Source of the DNA: Prosopocoilus inquinatus
Taxonomy: Eukaryota; Arthropoda; Insecta; Coleoptera; Lucanidae
Assembly (NCBI GenBank): GCA_036172665.1
Contig: JAYKNF010000037.1
Coordinates: 62,001 to 126,000, forward strand
Direction of reading: 5' to 3'
Length of the DNA: 64,000 nt
Part shown: positions 53,175 through 64,000 of the stretch, piece after piece
How positions within the stretch are numbered: the first letter of the stretch is position 1
How the letters are laid out: each line of letters starts with the position of its first letter
Position numbers and translations under genes: made by a program
Notes under the pieces: generated by a model
Told to the model about the DNA's origin: nothing
Seen by the model: the letters and a program-made list of their open reading frames with translations, nothing else
Database searches by the model: none

Positions 53175-55080
53175 AATAGTTTTGAACGAAACAACACGTA
53201 TTAGCGTTGTTCCTGTGATGTATCTAAGCGATCCTTACTTATCTAACATGTTATTTGACGTTTGGATGGACTCCAGTAACTCTGATGTGAGATACGACGT
53301 TTTCGGACGCAGCAGAAGCTGGAAATAGTTTTAAACGAAACAACACGCATTATCGATGTTCCTGTGATGTATCTAATCGATCCTTACTCATCTATCATGT
53401 TATTTGTCGTTTCGATGGACTCCAGTAACTCTTATGTGAGATACGACGTTTTCGGACGCAGCAGAAGCTGGAAATAGTCTTAAACGAAACAACACGTATT
53501 AGCGTTGTTCCTGTGATGTATCTAATCGATCCTTACTTATCTACTATGTTATTTGACGTTTCGATGGACTCCAGTAACTCTGATGTGAGATGCGAAATTT
53601 TCGGACGCAGCAGAAGCTGCAAATAGTTTTAAATGAAACAACACGCATTAGCGTTGTTCCTGTGATGTATCTAATCGATCCTTACTCATCTATCATGTTA
53701 TTTGACGTTTCGATGGACTCTAGTAACTCTGATGTGAGATACGAAGTTTTTGGACGCAGCAGGAGCTGGAAATAGTTTTAAACGAAACAACACGTATTAG
53801 CGTTGTTCCTGTGATGTATCTAATCGATCCTTACTCATCTATCATGTTATTTGACGTTTGGATGAACTCCAGTAACTCTGATGTGAGATACAAAGTTCTC
53901 GGACGCAGCAGTAGCTGGAAATAGTTTTGAACGAAACAACACGTATTAGCGTTGTTCCTGTGATGTATCTAAGCGATCCTTACTTATCTAACATGTTATT
54001 TGACGTTTGGATGGACTCCAGTAACTCTGATGTGAGATACGACGTTTTCGGACGCAGCAGAAGCTGGAAATAGTTTTAAACGAAACAACACGCATTAGCG
54101 ATGTTCCTGTGATGTATCTAATCGATCCTTACTCATCTATCATGTTATTTGTCGTTTCGATGGACTCCAGTAACTCTTATGTGAGATACGACGTTTTCGG
54201 ACGCAGCAGAAGCTGGAAATAGTTTTAAACGAAACAACACGCATTAGCGATGTTCCTGTGATGTATCTAATCGATCCTTACTCATCTATCATGTTATTTT
54301 ACGTTTGGATGGACTCCAGTAACTCTGATATGAAATACAAAGTTTTTGGACGCAGCAGGAGCTGGAAATAGTTTTAAACGAAACAACTCGCATTAGCGAT
54401 GTTCCTGTGATGTATCTAATCGATCCTTACTCATCTATCATGTTATTTTACGTTTGGATGGACTCCAGTAACTCTGATGTGAGATACAAAGTTTTTGGAC
54501 GCAGCAGGTGCTGGAAATAGTTTTAAACGAAACAACACGTATTAGCGTTGTTCCTGTGATGTATCTAATAGATCCTTACTTACCTAGCATGTTATTTGAC
54601 GTTTGAATGGACTCCAGTAACTCTGATGTGAGATACAAAGTTCTCGGACGCAGCAGAAGCTGGAAATAGTTTTAAACGAAACAACACGCATTAGCGTTGT
54701 TCCTGTGATGTATCTAATCGATCCTTACTCATCTATCATGTTATTTGACGTTTCGATGGACTCTAGTAATTCTGAAGTGAGATACGAAGTTTTTGGACGC
54801 AGCAGGAGCTGGAAATAGTTTTAAACGAAACAACACGTATTAGCGTTGTTCCTGTGATGTATCTAATCGATCCTTACTTATCTACTATGTTATTTGACGT
54901 TTCGATGGACTCCAGTATCTCTGATGTGAGATGCGAAATTTTCGGACGCAGCAGAAGCTGCAAATAGTTTTAAATGAAACAACACGCATTAGCGTTGTTC
55001 CTGTAATGTATCTAATCGATCCTTACTCATCTATCATGTTATTTGACGTTTCGATGGACTCTAGTAACTCTGATGTGAGA
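53175..55080 (+). repeat. 23-monomer-spaced duplication, copy 1
   Basis: This block matches about 56602-58507 at an offset of 3427. Shared markers are GGATGAACTCC (53860 and 57287), GTATCTAATAGATCC (54561 and 57988), CAGTATCTCTGATG (about 54914 and 58341) and CCTGTAATGTATC (about 55000 and 58427). Private differences include CATTATCGATG near 53347 in this copy. Confidence 0.85.
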
Positions 55081-55732
55081 TACGAAGTTTTTGGACGCAG
55101 CAGGAGCTGGAAATAGTTTTAAACGAAACAACACGTATTAGCGTTGTTCCTGTGATGTATCTAATCGATCCTTACTCATCTATCATGTTATTTGACGTTT
55201 GGATGGACTCCAGTAACTCTGATGTGAGATACAAAGTTCTCGGACGCAGCAGTAGCTGGAAATAGTTTTGAACGAAACAACACGTATTAGCGTTGTTCCT
55301 GTGATGTATCTAAGCGATCCTTACTTATCTAACATGTTATTTGACGTTTGGATGGACTCCAGTAACTCTGATGTGAGATACGACGTTTTCGGACGCAGCA
55401 GAAGCTGGAAATAGTTTTAAACGAAACAACACGCATTAGCGATGTTCCTGTGATGTATCTAATCGATCCTTACTCATCTATCATGTTATTTGTCGTTTCG
55501 ATGGACTCCAGTAACTCTTATGTGAGATACGACGTTTTCGGACGCAGCAGAAGCTGGAAATAGTCTTAAACGAAACAACACGTATTAGCGTTGTTCCTGT
55601 GATGTATCTAATCGATCCTTACTTATCTACTATGTTATTTGACGTTTCGATGGACTCCAGTAACTCTGATGTGAGATGCGAAATTTTCGGACGCAGCAGA
55701 AGCTGCAAATAATTTTAAATGAAACAACACGC

Positions 55733-56607
55733 ATTAGCGTTGTTCCTGTGATGTATCTAATCGATCCTTACTCATCTATCATGTTATTTGACATTTCGAT
55801 GGACTCTAGTAACTCTGATGTGAGATACGACGTTTTCGGACGCAGCAGAAGCTGGAAATAGTTTTAAACGAAACAACACGCATTAGCGATGTTCCTGTGA
55901 TGTATCTAATCGATCCTTACTCATCTATCATGTTATTTGTCGTTTCGATGGACTCCAGTAACTCTTATGTGAGATACGACGTTTTCGGACGCAGCAGAAG
56001 CTGGAAATAGTTTTAAACGAAACAACACGCATTAGCGATGTTCCTGTGATGTATCTTATCGATCCTTACTCATCTATCATGTTATTTTACGTTTGGATGG
56101 ACTCCAGTAACTCTGATGTGAGATACAAAGTTTTTGGACGCAGCAGGTGCTGGAAACAGTTTTAAACGAAACAACACGTATTAGCGTTGTTCCTGTGATG
56201 TATCTAATAGATCCTTACTTACCTAGCATGTTATTTGACGTTTGAATGGACTCCAGTAACTCTGATGTGAGATACAAAGTTCTCGGACGCAGCAGAAGCT
56301 GGAAATAGTTTTGAACGAAACAACACGTATTAGCGTTGTTCCTGTGATGTATCTAATCGATCCTTACTTATCTACTATGTTATTTGACGTTTCGATGGAC
56401 TCCAGTAACTCTGATGTGAGATACGAAATTTTCGGACGCAGCAGAAGCTGGAAATAGTTTTAAACGAAACAACACGCATTAGCGTTGTTCCTGTGATGTA
56501 TCTAAACGATCCTTACTTATCTAACATGTTATTTGACGTTTGGATGGACTCCAGTAACTCTGATGTGAGATACGAAATTTTCGGACGCAGCAGAAGCTGG
56601 AAATAGT
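55733..56607 (+). repeat. 24-monomer-spaced duplication, copy 1
   Basis: This block matches about 59309-60183 at an offset of 3576 (24 x 149). Shared rare markers are TTTGACATTTCG (about 55788 and 59364), GTATCTTATCGATCC (about 56051 and 59627) and GGTGCTGGAAACAG (about 56145 and 59721). It ends where the preceding 23-monomer duplication begins, so the two layers abut. Confidence 0.84.
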
Positions 56608-58507
56608 TTTGAACGAAACAACACGTATTAGCGTTGTTCCTGTGATGTATCTAAGCGATCCTTACTTATCTAACATGTTATTTGACGTTTGGATGGACTC
56701 CAGTAACTCTGATGTGAGATACGACGTTTTCGGACGCAGCAGAAGCTGGAAATAGTTTTAAACGAAACAACACGCATTAGCGATGTTCCTGTGATGTATC
56801 TAATCGATCCTTACTCATCTATCATGTTATTTGTCGTTTCGATGGACTCCAGTAACTCTTATGTGAGATACGACGTTTTCGGACGCAGCAGAAGCTGGAA
56901 ATAGTCTTAAACGAAACAACACGTATTAGCGTTGTTCCTGTGATGTATCTAATCGATCCTTACTTATCTACTATGTTATTTGACGTTTCGATGGACTCCA
57001 GTAACTCTGATGTGAGATGCGAAATTTTCGGACGCAGCAGAAGCTGCAAATAGTTTTAAATGAAACAACACGCATTAGCGTTGTTCCTGTGATGTATCTA
57101 ATCGATCCTTACTCATCTATCATGTTATTTGACGTTTCGATGGACTCTAGTAACTCTGATGTGAGATACGAAGTTTTTGGACGCAGCAGGAGCTGGAAAT
57201 AGTTTTAAACGAAACAACACGTATTAGCGTTGTTCCTGTGATGTATCTAATCGATCCTTACTCATCTATCATGTTATTTGACGTTTGGATGAACTCCAGT
57301 AACTCTGATGTGAGATACAAAGTTCTCGGACGCAGCAGTAGCTGGAAATAGTTTTGAACGAAACAACACGTATTAGCGTTGTTCCTGTGATGTATCTAAG
57401 CGATCCTTACTTATCTAACATGTTATTTGACGTTTGGATGGACTCCAGTAACTCTGATGTGAGATACGACGTTTTCGGACGCAGCAGAAGCTGGAAATAG
57501 TTTTAAACGAAACAACACGCATTAGCGATGTTCCTGTGATGTATCTAATCGATCCTTACTCATCTATCATGTTATTTGTCGTTTCGATGGACTCCAGTAA
57601 CTCTTATGTGAGATACGACGTTTTCGGACGCAGCAGAAGCTGGAAATAGTTTTAAACGAAACAACACGCATTAGCGATGTTCCTGTGATGTATCTAATCG
57701 ATCCTTACTCATCTATCATGTTATTTTACGTTTGGATGGACTCCAGTAACTCTGATATGAAATACAAAGTTTTTGGACGCAGCAGGAGCTGGAAATAGTT
57801 TTAAACGAAACAACTCGCATTAGCGATGTTCCTGTGATGTATCTAATCGATCCTTACTCATCTATCATGTTATTTTACGTTTGGATGGACTCCAGTAACT
57901 CTGATGTGAGATACAAAGTTTTTGGACGCAGCAGGTGCTGGAAATAGTTTTAAACGAAACAACACGTATTAGCGTTGTTCCTGTGATGTATCTAATAGAT
58001 CCTTACTTACCTAGCATGTTAGTTGACGTTTGAATGGACTCCAGTAACTCTGATGTGAGATACAAAGTTCTCGGACGCAGCAGAAGCTGGAAATAGTTTT
58101 AAACGAAACAACACGCATTAGCGTTGTTCCTGTGATGTATTTAATCGATCCTTACTCATCTATCATGTTATTTGACGTTTCGATGGACTCTAGTAATTCT
58201 GAAGTGAGATACGAAGTTTTTGGACGCAGCAGGAGCTGGAAATAGTTTTAAACGAAACAACACGTATTAGCGTTGTTCCTGTGATGTATCTAATCGATCC
58301 TTACTTATCTACTATGTTATTTGACGTTTCGATGGACTCCAGTATCTCTGATGTGAGATGCGAAATTTTCGGACGCAGCAGAAGCTGCAAATAGTTTTAA
58401 ATGAAACAACACGCATTAGCGTTGTTCCTGTAATGTATCTAATCGATCCTTACTCATCTATCATGTTATTTGACGTTTCGATGGACTCTAGTAACTCTGA
58501 TGTGAGA
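56602..58507 (+). repeat. 23-monomer-spaced duplication, copy 2
   Basis: This is the counterpart of 53175-55080. It carries a private change, CATGTTAGTTGACG near 58015, and GTATTTAATCG near 58137. It ends where GAAGTTTTTGG in copy 1 becomes GACGTTTTCGG here. Confidence 0.83.
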
Positions 58508-59308
58508 TACGACGTTTTCGGACGCAGCAGAAGCTGGAAATAGTTTTAAACGAAACAACACGCATTAGCGATGTTCCTGTGATGTATCTAATCGATCCTT
58601 ACTCATCTATCATGTTATTTGTCGTTTCGATGGACTCCAGTAACTCTTATGTGAGATACGACGTTTTCGGACGCAGCAGAAGCTGGAAATAGTCTTAAAC
58701 GAAACAACACGTATTAGCGTTGTTCCTGTGATGTATCTAAACGATCCTTACTTATCTAACATGTTATTTGACGTTTGGATGGACTCCAGTAACTCTGATG
58801 TGAGACACAAAGTTCTCGGACGCAGCAGTAGCTGGAATTAGTTTTGAACGAAACAACACGTATTAGCGTTGTTCCTGTGATGTATCTAAGCGATCCTTAC
58901 TTATCTAACATGTTATTTGACGTTTGGATGGACTCCAGTAACTCTGATGTGAGATACGACGTTTTCGGACGCAGCAGAAGCTGGAAATAGTTTTAAACGA
59001 AACAACACGCATTAGCGATGTTCCTGTGATGTATCTAATCGATCCTTACTCATCTATCATGTTATTTGTCGTTTCGATGGAATCCAGTAACTCTTATGTG
59101 AGATACGACGTTTTCGGACGCAGCAGAAGCTGGAAATAGTTTTAAACGAAACAACACGCATTAGCGTTGTTCCTGTGATGTATCTAAGCGATCCTTACTC
59201 ATCTATCATGTTATTTGACGTTTGGATGGACTCCAGTAACTCTGATGTGAGATACAAAGTTCTCGGACGCAGCAGTAGCTGGAAATAGTTTTGAACGAAA
59301 CAACACGT

Positions 59309-60183
59309 ATTAGCGTTGTTCCTGTGATGTATCTAATCGATCCTTACTCATCTATCATGTTATTTGACATTTCGATGGACTCTAGTAACTCTGATGTGAG
59401 ATACGACGTTTTCGGACGCAGCAGAAGCTGGAAATAGTTTTAAACGAAACAACACGCATTAGCGATGTTCCTGTGATGTATCTAATCGATCCTTACTCAT
59501 CTATCATGTTATTTGTCGTTTCGATGGACTCCAGTAACTCTTATGTGAGATACGACGTTTTCGGACGCAGCAGAAGCTGGAAATAGTTTTAAACGAAACA
59601 ACACGCATTAGCGATGTTCCTGTGATGTATCTTATCGATCCTTACTCATCTATCATGTTATTTTACGTTTGGATGGACTCCAGTAACTCTGATGTGAGAT
59701 ACAAAGTTTTTGGACGCAGCAGGTGCTGGAAACAGTTTTAAACGAAACAACACGTATTAGCGTTGTTCCTGTGATGTATCTAATAGATCCTTACTTACCT
59801 AGCATGTTATTTGACGTTTGAATGGACTCCAGTAACTCTGATGTGAGATACAAAGTTCTCGGACGCAGCAGAAGCTGGAAATAGTTTTGAACGAAACAAC
59901 ACGTATTAGCGTTGTTCCTGTGATGTATCTAATCGATCCTTACTTATCTACTATGTTATTTGACGTTTCGATGGACTCCAGTAACTCTGATGTGAGATAC
60001 GAAATTTTCGGACGCAGCAGAAGCTGGAAATAGTTTTAAACGAAACAACACGCATTAGCGTTGTTCCTGTGATGTATCTAAACGATCCTTACTTATCTAA
60101 CATGTTATTTGACGTTTGGATGGACTCCAGTAACTCTGATGTGAGATACGAAATTTTCGGACGCAGCAGAAGCTGGAAATAGT
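59309..60183 (+). repeat. 24-monomer-spaced duplication, copy 2
   Basis: This is the counterpart of 55733-56607, with the same TTTGACATTTCG, GTATCTTATCG and GGTGCTGGAAACAG series. A further partial copy with GGTGTTGGAAACAG lies near 62125, embedded among different neighbours. Confidence 0.82.
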
Positions 60184-61090
60184 TTTAAACGAAACAACAC
60201 GCATTAGCGTTGTTCCTGTGATGTATCTAATCGATCCTTACTCATCTATCATGTTATTTGACGTTTCGATGGACTCTAGTAATTCTGAAGTGAGATACGA
60301 AGTTTTTGGACGCAGCAGGAGCTGGAAATAGTTTTAAACGAAACAACACGTATTAGCGTTGTTCCTGTGATGTATCTAATCGATCCTTACTTATCTACTA
60401 TGTTATTTGACGTTTCGATGGACTCCAGTAACTCTGATGTGAGATGCGAAATTTTCGGACGCAGCAGAAGCTGCAAATAGTTTTAAATGAAACAACACGC
60501 ATTAGCGTTGTTCCTGTGATGTATCTAATCGATCCTTACTCATCTATCATGTTATTTGACGTTTCGATGGACTCTAGTAACTCTGATGTGAGATACGAAG
60601 TTTTTGGACGCAGCAGGAGCTGGAAATAGTTTTAAACGAAACAACACGTATTAGCGTTGTTCCTGTGATGTATCTAATCGATCCTTACTCATCTATCATG
60701 TTATTTGACGTTTGGATGGACTCCAGTAACTCTGATGTGAGATACAAAGTTCTCGGACGCAGCAGTAGCTGGAAATAGTTTTGAACGAAACAACACGTAT
60801 TAGCGTTGTTCCTGTGATGTATCTAAGCGATCCTTACTTATCTAACATGTTATTTGACGTTTGGATGGACTCCAGTAACTCTGATGTGAGATACGACGTT
60901 TTCGGACGCAGCAGAAGCTGGAAATAGTTTTAAACGAAACAACACGCATTAGCGATGTTCCTGTGATGTATCCAATCGATCCTTACTCATCTATCATGTT
61001 ATTTGTCGTTTCGATGGACTCCAGTAACTCTTATGTGAGATACGACGTTTTCGGACGCAGCAGAAGCTGGAAATAGTTTTAAACGAAACA

Positions 61091-61140
61091 ACACGCTAAT
61101 GCACAGGAACAACGCTAATGCGTTGTTCCTGTGATGTATC
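61091..61140 (+). other. Foldback insertion: 32-bp perfect palindrome in one monomer
   Basis: Left arm 61102-61115 (CACAGGAACAACGC), loop TAAT (61116-61119) and right arm 61120-61133 (GCGTTGTTCCTGTG) form a perfect 14-bp stem. The normal monomer reads ACACG-CATTAG-CGTTG; here 25 bases replace the six, a net gain of 19 bp. This also explains why the distance between equivalent points 60444 and 61804 is 1360 and not 1341. The new bases are minus-strand copy of the adjacent unit, as expected from template switching at a quasi-palindrome. Confidence 0.92.
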
Positions 61141-64000
61141 TAATCGATCCTTACTCATCTATCATGTTATTTGACGTTTCGATGGACTCTAGTAATTCTG
61201 AAGTGAGATACGAAGTTTTTGGACGCAGCAGGAGCTGGAAATAGTTTTAAACGAAACAACACGTATTAGCGTTGTTCCTGTGATGTATCTAATCGATCCT
61301 TACTCATCTATCATGTTATTTGACGTTTGGATGGACTCCAGTAACTCTGATGTGAGATACAAAGCTCTCGGACGCAGCAGTAGCTGGAAATAGTTTTGAA
61401 CGAAACAACACGTATTAGCGTTGTTCCTGTGATGTATCTAAGCGATCCTTACTTATCTAACATGTTATTTGACGTTTGGATGGACTAAAGTAACTCTGAT
61501 GTGAGATACGACGTTTTCGGACGCATCAGAAGCTGGAAATAGTTTTAAACGAAACAACACGCATTAGCGATGTTCCTGTGATGTATCTAATCGATCCTTA
61601 CTCATCTATCATGTTATTTGTCGTTTCGATGGACTCCAGTAACTCTTATGTGAGATACGACGTTTTCGGACGCAGCAGAAGCTGGAAATAGTCTTAAACG
61701 AAACAACACGTATTAGCGTTGTTCCTGTGATGTATCTAATCGATCCTTACTTATCTACTATGTTATTTGACGTTTCGATGGACTCCAGTAACTCTGATGT
61801 GAGATGCGAAATTTTCGGACGCAGCAGAAGCTGCAAATAGTTTTAAACGAAACAACACGCATTAGCGATGTTCCTGTGATGTATCTAATCGATCCTTACT
61901 CATCTATCATGTTATTTGTCGTTTCGATGGACTCCAGTAACTCTTATGGGAGATACGACGTTTTCGGACGCAGCAGAAGCTGGAAATAGTTTTAAACGAA
62001 ACAACACGCATTAGCGATGTTCCTGTGATGTATCTAATCGATCCTTACTCATCTATCATGTTATTTTACGTTTGGATGGACTCCAGTAACTCTGATGTGA
62101 GATACAAAGTTTTTGGACGCAGCAGGTGTTGGAAACAGTTTTAAACGAAACAACACGTATTAGCGTTGTTCCTGTGATGTATCTAATAGATCCTTACTTA
62201 CCTAGCATGTTATTTGACGTTTGAATGGACTCCAGTAACTCTGATATGAGCTACAAAGTTCTCGGACGCAGCAGAAGCTGGAAATAGTTTTGAACGAAAC
62301 AACACGTATTAGCGTTGTTCCTGTGATGTATCTAATCGATCCTTACTTATCTACTATGTTATTTGACGTTTCGATGGACTCCAGTAACTCTGATGTGAGA
62401 TACGAAATTTTCGGACGCAACAGAAGCTGCAAATAGTTTTAAATGAAACAACACGCATTAGCGTTGTTCCTGTGATGTATCTAATCGATCCTTACTCACC
62501 TATCATGTTATTTGACGTTTCGATGGACTCTAGTAACTCTGATGTGAGATACGAAGTTTTTGGACGCAGCAGGAGCTGGAAATAGTTTTAAACGAAACAA
62601 CACGTATTAGCGTTGTTCCTGTGATGTATCTAATCGATCCTTACTCATCTATCATGTTATTTGACGTTTGGATGGACTGCAGTAACTCTGATGTGAGATA
62701 CAAAGTTCTCGGACGCAGCAGTAGCTGGAAATAGTTTTGAACGAAACAACACGTATTAGCGTTGTTCCTGTGATGTATCTAAGCAATCCTTACTCATCTA
62801 TCATGTTATTTTACGTTTGGATGGACTCCAGTAACTCTGATATGAGATACAAAGTTTTTGGACGCAGCAGAAGCTGGAAATAGTTTTAAACGAAACAACA
62901 AGCATTAGCGATGTTCCTGTGATGTATCTAATCGATCCTTACTCATCTATCATGTTATTTTACGTTTGGATGGACTCCAGTAACTCTGATGTGAGATACA
63001 AAGTTCTCGGACGCAGCAGAAGCTGGAAATAGTTTTGAACGAAACAACACGTATTAGCGTTGTTCCTGTGATGTATCTAATCGATCCTTACTTATCTACT
63101 ATGTTATTTGACGTTTCGATGGACTCCAGTAACTCTGATGTGAGATACGAAATTTTCGGACGCAGCAGAAGCTGGAAATAGTTTTAAACGAAACAACACG
63201 CATTGGCGTTGTTCCTGTGATGTATCTAAACGATCCTTACTTATCTAACATGTTATTTGACGTTTGGATGGACTCCAGTAACTCTGATGTGAGATACGAA
63301 ATTTTCGGACGCAGCAGAAGCTGGAAATAGTTTTAAACGAAACAACACGCATTAGCGTTGTTCCTGTGATGTATCTAATCGATCCTTACTCATCTATCAT
63401 GTTATTTGACGTTTCGATGGACTCTAGTAATTCTGAAGTGAGATACGAAGTTTTTGGACGCAGCAGGAGCTGGAAATAGTTTTAAACGAAACAACACGTA
63501 TTAGCGTTGTTCCTGTGATGTATCTAATCGATCCTTACTTATCTACTATGTTATTTGACGTTTCGATGGACTCCAGTAACTCTGATGTGAGATGCGAAAT
63601 TTTCGGACGCAGCAGAAGCTGCAAATAGTTTTAAATGAAACAACACGCATTAGCGTTGTTCCTGTGATGTATCTAATCGATCCTTACTCATCTATCATGT
63701 TATTTGACGTTTCGATGGACTCTAGTAACTCTGATGTGAGATACGAAGTTTTTGGACGCAGCAGGAGCTGGAAATAGTTTTAAACGAAACAACACGTATT
63801 AGCGTTGTTCCTGTGATGTATCTAATTGATCCTTACTCATCTATCATGTTATTTGACGTTTGGATGGACTCCAGTAACTCTGATGTGAGATACAAAGTTC
63901 TCGGACGCAGCAGTAGCTGGAAATAGTTTTGAACGAAACAACACGTATTAGCGTTGTTCCTGTGATGTATCTAAGCGATCCTTACTTATCTAACATGTTA

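Larger units (their letters stand above)
1..64000. repeat. Satellite DNA array, 149-bp monomer, about 429 copies
   Basis: The same unit recurs head to tail through the entire window. The motif TGTTGTTTCG starts at 1 and again at 150, and marker sequences thousands of bases apart are spaced by exact multiples of 149 (for example 2235, 1341 and 5066). Monomers differ by a limited set of recurrent substitutions and very few indels. No unique DNA interrupts the array and neither end is reached. Long arrays of this kind are typical of eukaryotic constitutive heterochromatin, often centromeric or pericentromeric; that location is inferred, not seen. Every part of the window without a gene is this satellite. 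I do not recognise the family. Confidence 0.98.
18892..64000 (+). repeat. Family B monomers in plus orientation, organised in higher-order repeats
   Basis: About 303 monomers carry family B tags: TTATCTACTATG, GCGATGTTCC, ATTTTACGTTTGG, CTCTTATGTGAG, TCTAAGCGATCC, TGCAAATAGTTTTAAATG and GGACGGACACC. Variant order repeats in blocks of 8 to about 42 monomers. Copies look much more alike than individual monomers do, as expected for recent amplification. No gene or unique sequence is present. All open frames here are repeat artefacts. The array continues past the window. Confidence 0.93.

Noticed and set aside
19531..63777. Plus-strand open frames of 61-110 codons as a multigene family
   Set aside because: All encode the same repeat consensus, begin at one recurrent substitution and end at the stop of the next monomer. 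They have no ribosome-binding or promoter context, and their lengths are fully explained by repeat phase and small indels.
1..64000. CRISPR array
   Set aside because: The repeat is 149 bp with no unique spacers; every base belongs to the repeat and variation is by scattered substitutions. No cas genes are present.
1..64000. CENP-B box in the monomer
   Set aside because: TTTCGATGGACTCC and TTTTCGGACGCAGC have the TTCG start, but neither has the CGGG end with the required spacing, so I do not call a box.
1..64000. Assignment to a named satellite family or species
   Set aside because: I do not recognise the consensus. A search of the 149-bp unit against repeat and genome databases would settle it, and I cannot run one.

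Overview
The whole window is one uninterrupted block of tandemly repeated satellite DNA. The unit is 149 bp long, giving about 429 copies in 64 kb, and roughly 40% GC by hand count of one unit. I see no protein-coding gene, RNA gene, transposon, CRISPR array or unique flanking sequence. Both window edges lie inside the array. This pattern (hundreds of diverged monomers grouped into multi-monomer higher-order repeats) is typical of eukaryotic centromeric, pericentromeric or subtelomeric heterochromatin. I do not recognise the satellite family and cannot name the organism. CpG is not depleted (9 CpG in a 149-bp unit against about 6 expected from base composition), which fits a genome with little CpG methylation, or very recent homogenisation.

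Layout. (1) 1-9140: about 61 monomers in one orientation, called minus here. (2) An abrupt orientation switch at 9140/9141. (3) 9141 to about 18860: plus-oriented monomers of the same variant set ('family A') as the left arm. Much of this stretch is a reverse-complement copy of the left arm, so 1-18.7 kb is a large, imperfect, internally rearranged inverted repeat. (4) Between 18856 and 18891, inside a single monomer, the variant set changes to 'family B', which fills the rest of the window in plus orientation. (5) 18.9-64 kb: family B, a patchwork of nested direct duplications. Spacings are whole numbers of monomers (8, 9, 10, 12, 13, 15, 19, 23, 24, about 42), and private mutations show which block was copied from which.

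The array keeps its 149-bp phase almost perfectly. The few phase breaks I found are small indels of 1, 2, 4, 19 and 26 bp. Several were later copied along with their block, so they work as markers of amplification history. One of them, at 61.1 kb, is a 32-bp perfect foldback (14-bp arms, TAAT loop) at a quasi-palindrome that every monomer carries in imperfect form, which points to strand-switching during replication.

The many short open frames (61, 76, 78 and 110 codons) all come from the same repeat consensus and are not genes. The most interesting content is structural: the inverted macro-organisation, the sharp family switch, the template-switch foldback, and the layered higher-order duplications.
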